Shown in pieces: positions 21,575-31,553 of a DNA stretch of 64,000 nt; positions within the stretch are counted from its first letter, which is position 1, and every line of letters begins with the position of its first letter. The position numbers were made by a program, and so were the translations under genes. The stretch covers positions 2,418,001 through 2,482,000 of the forward strand of contig OY755171.1 of the NCBI GenBank assembly GCA_963576735.1, given 5' to 3'. Origin of the DNA: Bedellia somnulentella (lineage: Eukaryota; Arthropoda; Insecta; Lepidoptera; Bedelliidae). Under the pieces are notes generated by a model. The model ran no database searches, was not told where the DNA came from, and saw nothing but the letters and a program-made list of their open reading frames with translations.

Positions 21575-21700
21575 ATTATTTAATTTAGACTTCTAACTAC
21601 ACGTCTGAAAAATTTCAAAGCAATCGGTTCAGTATTTACGGCGTGAAAGCGGAACAAACAAACAAACAAACTCACTTTCCCATTTATAATATTAGTATGG
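21575..21700 (-). mobile_element. Helitron 5'-end fragment
   Basis: The reverse strand reads TCCATACTAATATTATAAAT, an AAAC/AACA run, then CGGCGTAAATACTGAACCG-like sequence (ATCGGTTCAGTATTTACGG on plus). This is a typical start of small insect Helitrons. The matching CTAG end was not found. Confidence 0.5.
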
Positions 21701-21818
21701 AAATTATTTAAGGAAGTTCTTCCGTCTCAGAGGATGTAAGATTTAATAATCATGATTAAAAATTTATCTTATTTTTAAATTATTCAAAAGTAAATAATAC
21801 TAATATTTTTTATACATA

Positions 21819-22010
21819 CTAGCTGATGCGGCAAACGTTGTTTTACAATATAAATTATTTCTAATTGATACAATAAAAATAGAATGTTTAGGGGTGGACT
21901 GGACAACCTTTACCACTTAGGAGTATAAAACATACAGTTATACACCTATTCCCAGATCTACCAAATGTGTACGCAAATTTGATTTAAATCGGTTCAGTCG
22001 TTATGGAGGA
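21819..22010 (-). mobile_element. Helitron H3c, 3' part
   Basis: The reverse strand ends GCCGCATCAGCTAG next to T, and TACTCCTAAGTGGTAAAGG and GGTTGTCC match H3a and H3b. The 5' limit is not clear. The sequence through 22010 (AAATCGGTTCAGTCG on plus) still looks Helitron-like. Confidence 0.6.
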
Positions 22011-22359
22011 GCTTGGTCCTCAGGTATAAGGAATTTTTTGCTCACGTTAAACTTTACTCTACGGTTATTCGAATACACTATATCTTTACTTCTTTTGCTT
22101 ATATGCATGACTATAACCTTAGTAAACCCATACCGGCTAATTTTCAAAAAGAAAATCTCTCTGAGGCCCGCCTTTAACCGTACGTCATACAATTACTCTC
22201 CCATGAGATTGTAATAAGGCATTGAGGCGCATATGTTTTCCCGCGGCTTTTATCATACGCACCTTATCTATTAAACGTGCTCGCAACTGGGGACCCATAA
22301 TAATTAGGTGGTTGGAACCTGCGACACTACTTATTCTCACAACCGTGCCCGCTCCTCTA
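22011..22359. other. Unrecognised, open on the reverse strand
   Basis: Two reverse-strand open segments (22001-22192 and 22185-22412) overlap in different frames and are lysine/arginine-rich. I find no domain in them, and the upper one runs into the mariner end, so neither is a gene as it stands. Confidence 0.25.
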
Positions 22360-22372
22360 TAGCACATACATA

Positions 22373-23675
22373 CGAGGGGCATGCCAATAGAAGTTAGATA
22401 CTCTTTTCTCATTTAATTGACACTGGCAAGCTATACACCATCTTATAGGCTGGTTTTTTATTGACATATTTGAATATAGAACACACTTCTTTCATTTATT
22501 TTTTATTTGAATGAGCATAATTTTTCCGAGAATCTGGCAGGAATTCACTTGCAACAATGGAGCTCAGTCGACGTGATTTTCGCGCTATGATTTATTATGA
22601 CTTTAAAAAAGGTTTAAAGCCTCAAGAATGTTTTGAACTTTTGGCTTCTACTTTTGTTGAGTCTGCTTGTTCCGGAGCAACAGTATTCAATTGGTTTGCT
22701 GAATTTAAAAGAGGACGGGGATGTCTCGAAGATGAAGCGAAGACAGGACGGCCGCCAACCGCGGTCACGCAAGAAAACGTTCGTGCAGTCGAAAAACTTA
22801 TTCGCGAAAACCGACGAATTACATATGTAGAGCTAGAGCGAGAACTAGAAATTGGATCAGCAGCAATGCAAACCATAATTTTCGACCACCTTTCTCTCCG
22901 TAAACGTTGTTCGAGATGGGTGCTGCACAAACTTACCGATGAGCAGAAAGACCATCGGGTGGATTGGTGCCTATTCATTATAGATAAATTCAACGGAGGC
23001 GAGAAAAAAAACGTATATGATATACTGGTGACGAAACATGGCTTTATAACTATGATCCCGAAACAAAGCGACAGTCAACTGTATGGTGCTTTGAAGACGA
23101 GCCAACTCCAACGAAATGTCGCCGTGCACGAAGCACACAGAAACAAATGGTCGCCTCGTTTTTCTGCAAAACGGGTCATATTGCTACTGTTGTGCTAGAG
23201 AATGAAAGAACGGTGAACTCCGAATGGTATGTGACAGTTTGTCCTCCAACAGTTATGTCAGCTTGGTGTGACAAGCGACCGAAATCAGGAATCCGGCACC
23301 TTCTCTGGCACCACGACAATGCGGGGCGCCGCAAACGTCTGCCGGAACACAAGACTTTTTCAACTCGAAAAATGTGTCAATTCTCCCTCACCCGCCATAT
23401 TCTCCTGACCTAGCGCCTTGTGATTTTTACTTGTTTCCAAAAATCAAAGAAAAACTAAAAGGGAAGAGGTTTGAAAGCAAAGAAGATGCGCTGGTTGCCT
23501 ATGATTTCGAGATTTCTGAGGTATCTAAAGAAGAGTGGTCACAGGTATTTTCCAATTGTTCAGACGTATCGAAAAGATACGTGCTCAGGGTGAATAATTT
23601 GAAAAGATTGATACTTGTAATAAAAAATAAATTTTATAAGTTTTGAGTATCTAGTTTCTTTTGGCATGCCCCTGG
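22373..23675 (+). mobile_element. Mariner element, full length, inactive
   Basis: A 1303-bp element with inverted repeats of 31 bp at 22373-22403 (GAGGGGCATGCCAATAGAAG) and 23645-23675 (reverse complement CAGGGGCATGCCAAAAGAAA), 27 of 31 positions equal. TA lies at both flanks (22371-22372 and 23676-23677). Size, TA duplication and transposase all fit the mariner group. It sits inside the CATA tail of a SINE-B (CATACA on the left, TACATATACTCACGG on the right). Confidence 0.95.
22557..23646 (+). pseudogene. Mariner transposase pseudogene, DD34D type
   Basis: The ATG at 22557 follows a 5' UTR of about 150 bases inside the element. The first 155 residues hold the N-terminal helix-turn-helix region and the linker motif WVLHKLTDEQK. 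A one-base shift just before 23027 moves the frame. The next segment has GDETW (first Asp at 23030-23032) and, 95 codons on, HHDNAG (second Asp at 23315-23317). A second shift near 23335 leads to YSPDLAPCDFYLF (third Asp at 23422-23424), giving the DD34D spacing once the shift is allowed for. The stop is at 23644-23646. The total of about 360 codons is the usual length for mariner. All three catalytic Asp codons survive, but two frameshifts break the reading. Subfamily not assigned. Confidence 0.92.
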
Positions 23676-23677
23676 TA

Positions 23678-23922
23678 CATATACTCACGGCTATAAATCC
23701 CTTAACGGGGTAGCCAGAGCTTCGGAATGAGAAATTCCTCAGCCACTTTTGGAAGTTCATTGAGGAAAAGATGGTAATAATAAATTTTTTTGGTGACGGG
23801 TCTCCAACCACATCGCCCAAAAATCACTTAAATACCCCCTAAGGGTATAGGTACCCTTAGTCGCCTCTTACGATCACCCACGGGTATAAATGGGGAAGTG
23901 TTATTCAGGAAGACACTACACG
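23678..23922 (-). repeat. SINE-B copy carrying the mariner in its tail
   Basis: Full order from ACTCACGGCTATAAATCCC to GACACTACACGG at 23922. A second short duplication, CCCTAAGGGTATAGGTACCC, expands the CCCTTAG segment. Confidence 0.9.
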
Positions 23923-24023
23923 GATTATCTATAGCACAGATAATATAATACTATACTAGTCTATAGTGAAATAAAGGCTAACGGTTTTGTCTTTTGCTTT
24001 GAAGCTAAAGTGCTATAAATGAG

Positions 24024-24130
24024 TACTTTTGATGACTACATCCATGGCCTAGTGGTTAAGTGACTTGATTTTGAGCCAGTGGTTGCGGGTTGGAATACCG
24101 CTGAAAGCCACATTATTGCTTAGTCATGGA
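24024..24130 (+). repeat. tRNA-derived SINE head, isolated
   Basis: TGGCCTAGTGG (24045-24055) is a perfect A box and GGGTTGGAATACC (24087-24099) a B box, with TTGAGCC between. The body after GAAAGCCACATTATTGC does not match SINE-A, B or D. It is a fragment of another SINE family. Confidence 0.55.
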
Positions 24131-24280
24131 TGTTATTTACATATGTATTATATACTGTGCAACATGCTCGTATCAAAGTATACATTAAAAAAATAAACAA
24201 TTATATGCTGATGTTTTAAAAGTATATTTCGGATTTGGATAGTTACTTTTGCAACTTATAATTTTATTCTAACTGACTTT

Positions 24281-24363
24281 TACTCGCTTTTTGTTCCCAT
24301 TGGGGTAGGTGGACATTATCGATCACCACTTTACATGATCCTGAAAATATCGTGTTTTCCTTA
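24281..24363 (-). repeat. LINE-1 3' fragment
   Basis: TTTTGTTCCCATTGGGGTAGG and ATTATCGATCACCACTTT match the 3' end of the LINE family seen best at 35391 and 55430. It adjoins a SINE-B. Confidence 0.6.
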
Positions 24364-24611
24364 CATACAAACATACACTAACGGCTATAAATCCCTAGAA
24401 AGGGTAGCCAGAGCCGAGGTATTAGAAAATCCTCAGCCACTATTGGAAGTTGCGTGGCGAATAGATGGTTTAACAAAGGTTGTTGGTGATGGGTCTCCAA
24501 CCGCATCGCCCAAAAATCCCTAAAAAAAACACCAATACCGTTAGTCGCCTCTTACGTACACCCACCGGAAGAAATGTGGTAGTGCTATTCTAAGCCGACA
24601 CTACACAGCAG
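24364..24611 (-). repeat. SINE-B full-length copy
   Basis: From CATACAAACATACACTAACG to GACACTACACAGCA. All blocks are present, including TTAGTCGCCTCTTACGTACA. Confidence 0.9.
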
Positions 24612-25687
24612 ACAAGCGTTTTCCTTACATTTATCAATATACTTATACATGCTATATGATCCTTCTCATTTCGTTCGTTTTGAATCTGGTTTTTAAACAT
24701 TTTGCGTGGCAATCTTCTACTAATAATAGCATCCACCCACATTGGCTCTATAAGTATTATTTAAATGATATTATCTATTTATACTTACATTAATTAAACA
24801 TTGTTTATTTTTAATAAGGGTTAAATTTCACAAAAAGACCTTGAGCCTTCCTTTATGTATTTATGGTCTGTCACTATTACGGCTTCAGCGTGCTCAATAT
24901 TATGTAAGGAAATTAAATGAGTTAAATCTATTGAATATTCAAATGTTATTCAAAATATTCGCTCACTCTGTGTCGCCATTCTATCATGAATCTTACAACA
25001 TCTTCCCGGAAATTATACTTTGCGGGAATTATACAATATTTATAACATTAAATGTTCAATTGGTATGATTTCAAGTTATATTTCGTGGAAACCACTAGCA
25101 ATTTTCAAGATAAATTCAAAGCACATAAATAATGTTGACGAGATGTTTTTCATTCATTAAAAGTTTTATCAGCTGTGAGGGAAAAGCTTGAAAAAGTCTG
25201 CTCATTCTCACGGCTCGTGGAGAAAATAACAGAAATTTGGTAAGCGGCGACGGAAAGAACAAATGACAAGAAATTTCGCTTTATTATTTTTGTGAGTCTG
25301 TGAACGAGAATAATTTCAGTTGAGAAATCATGCATTTCATTTAAATATTTTCATGTTGGAATTCCAATCTGTTGTCCAAACTACCAGGATTTCTTTAAGT
25401 TATTCATATATTCGGAAACCAAAATAGGGTCCAGGTTTGACTGACTGACCGTTTTCTATTAATCTCACACCCTTCTCGTGTATGGATTATTAATAATTAA
25501 AGGAGGTATTATTTTATTCAACACTATGGCCCTAGATTAAAAACGACTCAATCAGGTTAGAGGCGACTTCTCATCAAATTAAAATAATTTTTGATAGTTG
25601 TCCAAAAGAGTTATATAGTATATTATACCTATTTTGGTACTAGCACAGGGAAAACATAAATATTTTCGTTATGTCACCATTATTTAA
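24612..25687. other. No recognisable gene
   Basis: AT-rich. The ORFs at 24841-25068 and 25150-25335 show no motif. No window repeat recurs here. Confidence 0.4.
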
Positions 25688-25839
25688 ACATATATATACT
25701 CACGCCATTTGTTCCCATCAGAGGAGGCAGAAACCATTTAAAGGGACTGTGTAGGATCCTCACAAACCTCACGCGCATCCTTTCTACATACTATCATACA
25801 CGAAACGACTATCATATCATTACACACAGACAAATATAC
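25688..25839 (-). repeat. LINE-1 3' fragment, decayed
   Basis: ATATATACTCACGCCATTTG, TTCCCATCAGAGGAGGCAG, AGGATCCTCACAAACC and CATACTATCATACACG follow the order of the LINE-1 3' end. Confidence 0.5.
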
Positions 25840-25852
25840 ACTCACGCTATAA

Positions 25853-26138
25853 CTAATAAGTAAAGAATAAATAAAAGAAAGAAAAATTTCGACACAGGCA
25901 GGAATCGAACCCGCGACCTCGGGTATACGCCCCGACGCTCTGCCAATTGAGCCACCGTGTCAATGGCTGCCAGCGCAAAATTCTTCTATCCTTTATTTGT
26001 TTTACACGTTTAAGTAGTGTTTGCGTTTCCTACCTCCGAATTTTAACTAATACTTTATTTTTCTTTCCTTTATTTATTCTTTACTTATTAGTAATAATCC
26101 CCACATGAGGTTTTCATGAACAAAAGGATTAAAAAAAA
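25853..26138 (+). mobile_element. SINE-D retroposon with inverted ends and A tail
   Basis: ACTCACGCTATAA at 25840-25852 and 26139-26151 is a perfect 13-bp target duplication, and the element ends in a run of nine A. So it inserted as RNA-derived DNA in the plus orientation. Its first 36 bases (CTAATAAGTAAAGAATAAAT...) are the reverse complement of 26060-26092 near its end. Between them lies a tRNA-shaped module on the opposite strand. A second, internally deleted copy is at 39371-40504. Most SINEs have the tRNA head in sense at the 5' end, so the layout is unusual. Confidence 0.85.
25891..25961 (-). tRNA. tRNA-like module inside SINE-D, probably not a functional tRNA
   Basis: The 71 nt fold into a full cloverleaf: acceptor GACACGG with CTGTGTC, D arm GCTC/GAGC with GG in the loop, anticodon stem TCGGG/CCCGA, four-base variable loop, T arm GCGGG/CCTGC with loop TTCGATT, and a TTTTT stretch just downstream. 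The middle of the anticodon loop is GTA (Tyr), but position 33 is C where functional tRNAs have U. Its location in a retroposon also argues for a SINE promoter rather than a tRNA gene. A and B boxes are intact, so pol III transcription from this strand is possible. Confidence 0.5.
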
Positions 26139-26287
26139 ACTCACGCTATAAGTTTACATTTTCGAAGCTAGTGACTATTAAACCCGGCAAGCATCTCATA
26201 AGATTTATCATTATTTATAGAGAATGTTCATATTAAAACTGAATTTGTAGAATCAGATCACTTTTAAAACAAAATGAATCAAAACAA

Positions 26288-26420
26288 CATACTTATGCTC
26301 ACGCCCATTTTTTTCCATTGCGGTAGGTAAACACTATAGTTCGCCATTTTGTAAGATTCTGACAAATCTCCTTGCTTCTGTCACATTCATTCTCATACGT
26401 GCTCTTTTATTCTATCTATA
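26288..26420 (-). repeat. LINE-1 3' fragment, decayed
   Basis: TATGCTCACGCCCATTTTTT, GCGGTAGGTAAACACTAT, AGATTCTGACAAATCTC and CGTGCTCTTTTATTC in LINE-1 order. Confidence 0.55.
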
Positions 26421-26809
26421 AAGTGTGAAACTTATCGTCATTAAACAAACCCGAGTTATTTGTTGCCAAAACTCTCGAGTAGAATGGAGGGAATATGTTT
26501 ATTGTTATTATTCAAACACGTAACGACCTTATCCCAGTATGTAAATAAGAGATGGAGCTACACTGTTGTTGGATACTAGCTTGAAGCTAATGTGGGTTGC
26601 TTTGAACTTTGTAAGCTGGAATTAGTTTGGAATACCGTATCCTTTGAACATTTCTTGTGTAATTCTCTCAATTATGCGCTCCTGTTTAACACATTCACTT
26701 ATACATTGTTTATTTCTATGGGGAGCCCTTTAATTGCATATGTATTGCAATGGTAAATGATATTCATTTTAGTAGAATATTATTTCTGCTAGAAGTTTTT
26801 AGGTTCTCT

Positions 26810-26975
26810 GTATGGGTGCCCACGATACAGGCTTGCCTAGTGTGGGGCCACAGGATAATATGTTCTACATTGATTAATAGTTTGTAAATTGTCTGTAGAA
26901 ATTATTTTGTGATTGTAGAATTTTATGTAAATTATGGATGCAAATAAACGCAAATTGATTTGATTTCATAATCGG
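26810..26975 (+). repeat. Probable LINE 3' end, second family
   Basis: TGGGTGCCCACGATACAGGC, CTAGTGTGGGGCCACAGG and a later AATAAACGCAAATTGATTTG look like the 3' untranslated end of a non-LTR element I have met in moth sequences. No coding part remains, and no second copy is in the window to confirm it. Confidence 0.4.
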
Positions 26976-28435
26976 AGTAAATAAATGAGTTAACCCCGTT
27001 AAGATACTTTACCTTTGTTGTTATAATATTTTTTAGTTTACTATTTAATAAAATTGCACCTTTTAAAAAAATAACTCTGTTTCTAAAGAACCTATATTTT
27101 ATGAATTCTGTTCTTAATTTTTCCTCACTTAATCGTTGTCATATTTTAGTTGCTTTGATATGTTATACAGAACCTTGATTTTTGTGATATTTAATTATTA
27201 TAAATCCATTTTAGTTACATTTTTCTATTATTTATTTTTGAATGACGACTGTAATATAAAGTTTTATTAATGAGCTGAATAATGAAATAAAATACAAAAC
27301 TTCAACTTTAGATGTATACTCCTAACAGTAGGCATACTATTGAATCTGTTTCTTGAATGGTTCGACAATTTAATTTGACGCAGACACCCGTTTGCTTGTC
27401 TGCGCTTAATACAATTTCTTTCATCAAATAATGTGCATTTTCCTCTGGAGAGTCTAGAGTAATACGGAATATATTTTGACATTTGGAACAAACACAAAAT
27501 TCAGCTTGGGTTGGGTAACAAGTGAATTTCTGTATGTTATTTGAAACCATAGAGATATAAAGTAACGGAGGTGGTGTAACCATATTTACGTGTATTTTTT
27601 ATCGCGCAAAGTGGTTATTTTTATCTCGTTACAGATCACCTGTCTAAGGTTTCATATAATTTTTGTCACTTACATCGTTTATAATGCACCTATTGCAGTT
27701 AATTATGGTAGGCATTTTTATTCCCCTTAAAACCGACAAGCACGAGTCGATATCGCACAAATACGAGGGTGTCATTATAAAAAAAATGCCTGTCGAACGT
27801 GTATATTCGCAATATGTTAATATTTGACGCTATATTAGCAACAAAAATACATCGTCTATGAAAATTTCAGCTGCCATCGAAGTCACAATAATAGATTCCC
27901 GTTTACCTTTTTGGTACGGTTGTTAGGGCGTCTCTATTTACTAAGTAATTCTATGTTTGAAATCTGTGCGGAGTGTTGTCTATGGGCGCCGGGTTCCCGC
28001 TCTTTTCGCTCGTGCTCAGTGGCATTTGTCGCCGTAACAACTTTATGTGCAATAAAATTTACATTATCTTTCCGTTCCGTGCGACTGCGCTTTTCTTTAT
28101 CTTTCATATTTATTTCTAAATTAGCTCTTAGCTTAGCATCTACATTTACTAGTCTGTTTTTAAATTTAGTTTTAGTTTTTGTGCTGACTTAACAAACGAA
28201 TTAAATTATTGAAATGCTGCTTAGTCAATGTGTCTTCATTAAATAATCTTATATGTATTCGTTATGTATGGACATGACACAGTTAGAACTCCTATATTTT
28301 GTTTAAACATTCAACACAGTGTGAAGGCAAAGCTCCTAATTAATATAAAGATCAAAAGCTCATGAAGGTTTTCTTTTCACCATTATAAGAACCTGTTTGA
28401 AGCGGTAAACGTTTACTTCTTTACGTTGAATATAT
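26976..28435. other. Mostly unassigned AT-rich DNA
   Basis: Apart from the reverse-strand ORF noted separately, nothing recurs. 27940-28100 is less AT-rich and has a 94-codon ORF (27911-28192) that is hydrophobic and serine/leucine-rich without a recognisable family. Confidence 0.35.
27308..27583 (-). other. Unrecognised 91-codon ORF
   Basis: Starts at an ATG and contains CVCSKCQNIF, a CxxC pair, followed by a mixed, not low-complexity composition (DSPEENAHYLMKEIVLSADK) unlike the repeat-derived ORFs elsewhere. No repeat of the window overlaps it. I do not recognise a family, and no splice sites clearly frame it. It could be a terminal exon, a degraded gene or chance. Confidence 0.18.
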
Positions 28436-28439
28436 TAAC

Positions 28440-28587
28440 CATACATATTCTCACGCCGTTAGTTCCCATTGGTGTAGACAGAGACTATCGATAGCCACTC
28501 TGTACGTTCTAGCTTCGTTTAAATCCATCCATACTTTCATATGTGCTCTTTTATTTTTCATATTTCAGACACCCGCCTTTTCGACCA
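28440..28587 (-). repeat. LINE-1 3' fragment
   Basis: TTCTCACGCCGTTAGTTCCC, GACAGAGACTATCGATAGCC, GCTTCGTTTAAATCCATCC and TCAGACACCCGCCTTTT in order. Directly followed by a SINE-B tail. Confidence 0.75.
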
Positions 28588-28809
28588 TACATACATATAC
28601 TCACGGCCATAAATCCCAAAAATCTTCAAATTAAAAACTAAACAGAAAAATTAAATATTATTATTTTTTATTTAAAAAAGAACCGCCTTCAAAAATCCAA
28701 CTAAAAAGTATAAAATAATTTTTATTTATTTTATTATGTACAACTCTATTCAACTTCTTCTTTTTGAAGTCGGTGCCAAACCAATTTTCATGACAAAGAA
28801 GAACGAATA

Positions 28810-29009
28810 TTAGTGGCCCGCCCAAGTTGAGTGAGTTCTCCACCCCATCAGCGTATGTCATCCTTATAAACCTTCCTTTTTAATCAATTAATAAAAAAAA
28901 ATCGCATTAAAATTAATTTCGTAGTTTTACAGATTAAAGTATACATAAGGATGTCCGTATATCCCAGACGGGGAGAGAGAAAGCGACTTTGTTTTATACT
29001 ATGTAGTGA
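28810..29009 (-). mobile_element. Mini-Helitron inside R1 copy 2
   Basis: Same element as at 1950-2148. Ends TCACTACATAGTATAAAAC and GGGCGGGCCACTAA, flanked by A and T. Confidence 0.6.
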
Positions 29010-29787
29010 TTTAGATTCTCGATCGTCTTTTTACAAAGTGTTAGAAGTATTGGTTGTGCCAACTCGGTGCATGCATGTCTCTGTCGAATTGTTGATTCCG
29101 TTAGTTTGAAATCTGATAATCTTACATAACCTAACGTTAGTTTACTATCTCGCTATCTATCTAAAATTATAATTTACTAGTATTTACAGTTTTACGGTGA
29201 CATTTATATTATGATAATTTCTCTGCGGAGTGCGACGCATGCACACCAGGCTAAGCACCGCTCACTGTCCCCCAATTCCATCCTTTATAAAGCGACGTCG
29301 TTGCGAGCGGAAGAAATTTCTTGATTTTTGAGCGCGATTGTGTTACCTACTGTTGTTAAGGCACTATCGATTGATTTATTATTCGTATGGTTTTCTCTAT
29401 GTAGCAATTTTCATTTTGGATTTGTCTGTTTGGCACCGACTTCAAAAAGAAGAAGTTGAATAGAGTTGTACATAATAAAATAAATAAAAATTATTTTATA
29501 CTTTTCAGTTGGATTTTTGAAGGCGGTTCTTTTTTAAATAAAAAATAATAATATTTAATTTTTCTGTTTAGTTTTTAATTTGAAGTTTTTGTTTTTCTTT
29601 TTTATTTTATACTTTTTAGTGATAAGTTCTTAAATCACTCTGAGTTTTTTTAGTGAATTAGTGATAGTTTTTGAGAGATAAGTTTTACTGTCCGTTTATT
29701 TTATAGTTTTTTTAACAGGTAGTTATAATATTTGTTATTATGACTTTAGCTTACTTGTTACTATTTTGTTTACCTGCGGGCCTAGAT

Positions 29788-30103
29788 AGAAAAGCAAAGG
29801 ATGCTTTAAGGAAAAGTCGCGTAAGGGAGAACGAAACACCCATCGAAAAAAAACAAAGACTTCAGCAGGGCAAGCACGAGCCGTATTTAAACTAGTTATC
29901 GCGTGGGATAAAGCAGCCATCTTTTACGCACTTACTTAGTATCGTATATTGCCATCTCATTCTAACCGTTATCGTGTCGATAACTCGTGCTTGCCCTTCA
30001 GAATGAGAGAGATCGTCAGCGTGCTGCTCTTGCTGCCGAAACAGATGAGCAAAGAGAAGTTCACCTATCACAAATGCGAAGAAACACTCTTATATATTTG
30101 TAG
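29788..30103 (+). pseudogene. STPR-like remnant in R1 copy 2
   Basis: Same reading as at 2936-3250 (RENETPIEKKQRLQ, then after the MITE AAETDEQREVHLSQMRR), with one substitution (H to R) in the first unit. Interrupted by MITE-C at the same base, so the break is inherited rather than independent. Confidence 0.55.
29869..29995 (+). mobile_element. MITE-C copy inside R1 copy 2
   Basis: Identical in layout to 3017-3143, same insertion site in the STPR remnant. Confidence 0.75.
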
Positions 30104-30452
30104 TGTTGAGTCGAGTAAAATCCCTTGATGAGATGGCTTTAAGTGATATAGATTCAAAGAAATTACTTAAATGGTTAAGACCATTCCGGAAGCGCGAAAT
30201 TCCCCATGACGAAAGCGCCTTGATTGAAATGACCAGGATGAAAAACATGGTGTTGCAATATATATTTTTTTCTTTAATATAATTAAGAGTAATTTATTCA
30301 TGCTTTTATATACTTTTTTGTTCAATAATTTAGTTACTCTGTTTATTACTAATAAAAAAACTTTATTAACATATATTGATAAATTTCTGTCTAGTATTGA
30401 TAACTTTACATACATACTTATATTTCAAACTAAGAAACCTCCTTTTTTTCGG

Positions 30453-31049
30453 GTCGGTTAAAGAACTTTTAACCCATCTTCTAAATGTAACGAATACTTT
30501 TCTGAAAACCGCATCCAAATAGCTTAAGCCAAACGTGAGATAATCGCGGACCAACACACATACATACAGGTCAAACACAGAACCTCCTTTCTTTTTTTGG
30601 TCGGTCAAGGCACTATACCTTCTCCTAAATGTAACGAATACTTTTCTGAAAACCGCATCCAAATAGCTTAAGCCAAACGTGAGATAATCGCGGACCAACA
30701 GACATACATACAGATCAAACACAGAACCTCCTTTCTTTTTTTGGTCGGTTAAGGCACTAAAACCTTCTCCTAAATGCAACGAATACTTTTCTGAAAACCG
30801 CATCCAAATAGCTTAAGCCAAACGTGAGATAATCGCGGACCAACAGACATACATACAGGTCAAACACAGAACCTCCTTTCTTTTTTTGGTCGGTTAAGGC
30901 ACTAAAACCTTCTCCTAAATGTAACGAATACTGTCCTGAAAACCGCATCCAAATAGCTTAAGCCAAACTCGAGATAATCGCGGACAATTATACATACATA
31001 CATACATACATACATACAAACAATCGAACTGAGAACCTCCTTTTTTGAA
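30453..31049. repeat. Tandem array, four units of about 145 bp, R1 copy 2
   Basis: Units start at 30453, 30600, 30744 and 30889. Unit-by-unit variants (CTCGAGATAATC and TGTCCTGAAAACC in unit four) are the same as in copy 1, so the array was fixed before R1 duplicated. Reverse-strand ORFs up to 145 codons over it are array artefacts. Confidence 0.9.
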
Positions 31050-31316
31050 GTCGGTTAAAAAGAGTTAGCCAGAGCTTCAGACCTAAAAACTCCTCAGTCA
31101 CATTTAGAGGGTGATAGGGAACAAGATGAAAAAAATAAAGTATCGTTGGTGATGGGTCTCCAACCGCATTGCCCAAAAACCACTTAAAAGAGCCCCATAA
31201 TCTTAGTCGCCTCTTACGACACCCGTGGGTAGACATGGGTAAATACGGTAGTGCTGTTTTAAGTTGAACGCTATAAAACTGACTTATATGATAACATACT
31301 TGTATTTTTATTTAAC

Positions 31317-31553
31317 ATTCATACATATACTCACGGCTATAAATCCCTTAACGGGGTCGCCAGAGCTTTGGAATGAGAAATTCCTCAGCCACTTTTGGAA
31401 GTTCATTGGGGAAAAGATAAATGTTTTGGTGACGGGTCTCCAACCACTTCGCCCAAAACCCTCACTTAAATAGCCCCTATACCCTTAGTCGCCTCTTACG
31501 ATCACCCACGGGTAGAAATGGGGTAGTGTTATTCTAAGCCGACACTACACAGC
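31317..31553 (-). repeat. SINE-B full-length copy
   Basis: CATACATATACTCACGGC at the tail and GCCGACACTACACAGCA at the 5' end. All internal blocks are present. Confidence 0.92.

Larger units (their letters stand above)
28624..31061. mobile_element. R1 composite repeat, copy 2
   Basis: Same internal order as copy 1 at 1764-4214, with scattered substitutions. Long inverted arms end near 28780 and start again near 29432. It inserted in a SINE-B, showing that R1 moves (or moved) as a unit including its mini-Helitron and MITE-C passengers. Confidence 0.8.
28588..31268 (-). repeat. SINE-B split by R1 copy 2
   Basis: The left piece (28588-28622) is CATACATACATATACTCACG plus GCCATAAATCCC. The right piece (31060-31268) resumes at GAGTTAGCCAGAGC and runs to the 5' end, which is diverged. 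The two pieces are continuous once the 2.44-kb R1 is removed, with AAAA on both sides. Confidence 0.8.

Noticed and set aside
22185..22412. Reverse-strand ORF of 75 codons ending in the mariner
   Set aside because: Its N-terminal part is the mariner terminal repeat. The rest could not be matched to a family such as ribosomal protein L14, which I considered.
25891..25961. Functional tRNA-Tyr gene
   Set aside because: The cloverleaf is complete, but position 33 is C where U is needed. The Tyr intron expected in animals is absent and the module lies inside a retroposon.
30366..30948. Long reverse-strand ORFs with repeated VFDLYVCLLVRDYLTFGLSY sequence
   Set aside because: They are one frame of the 145-bp tandem units of R1. 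Repetition and low complexity explain the openness, and the same frame recurs in both copies without any start or domain.
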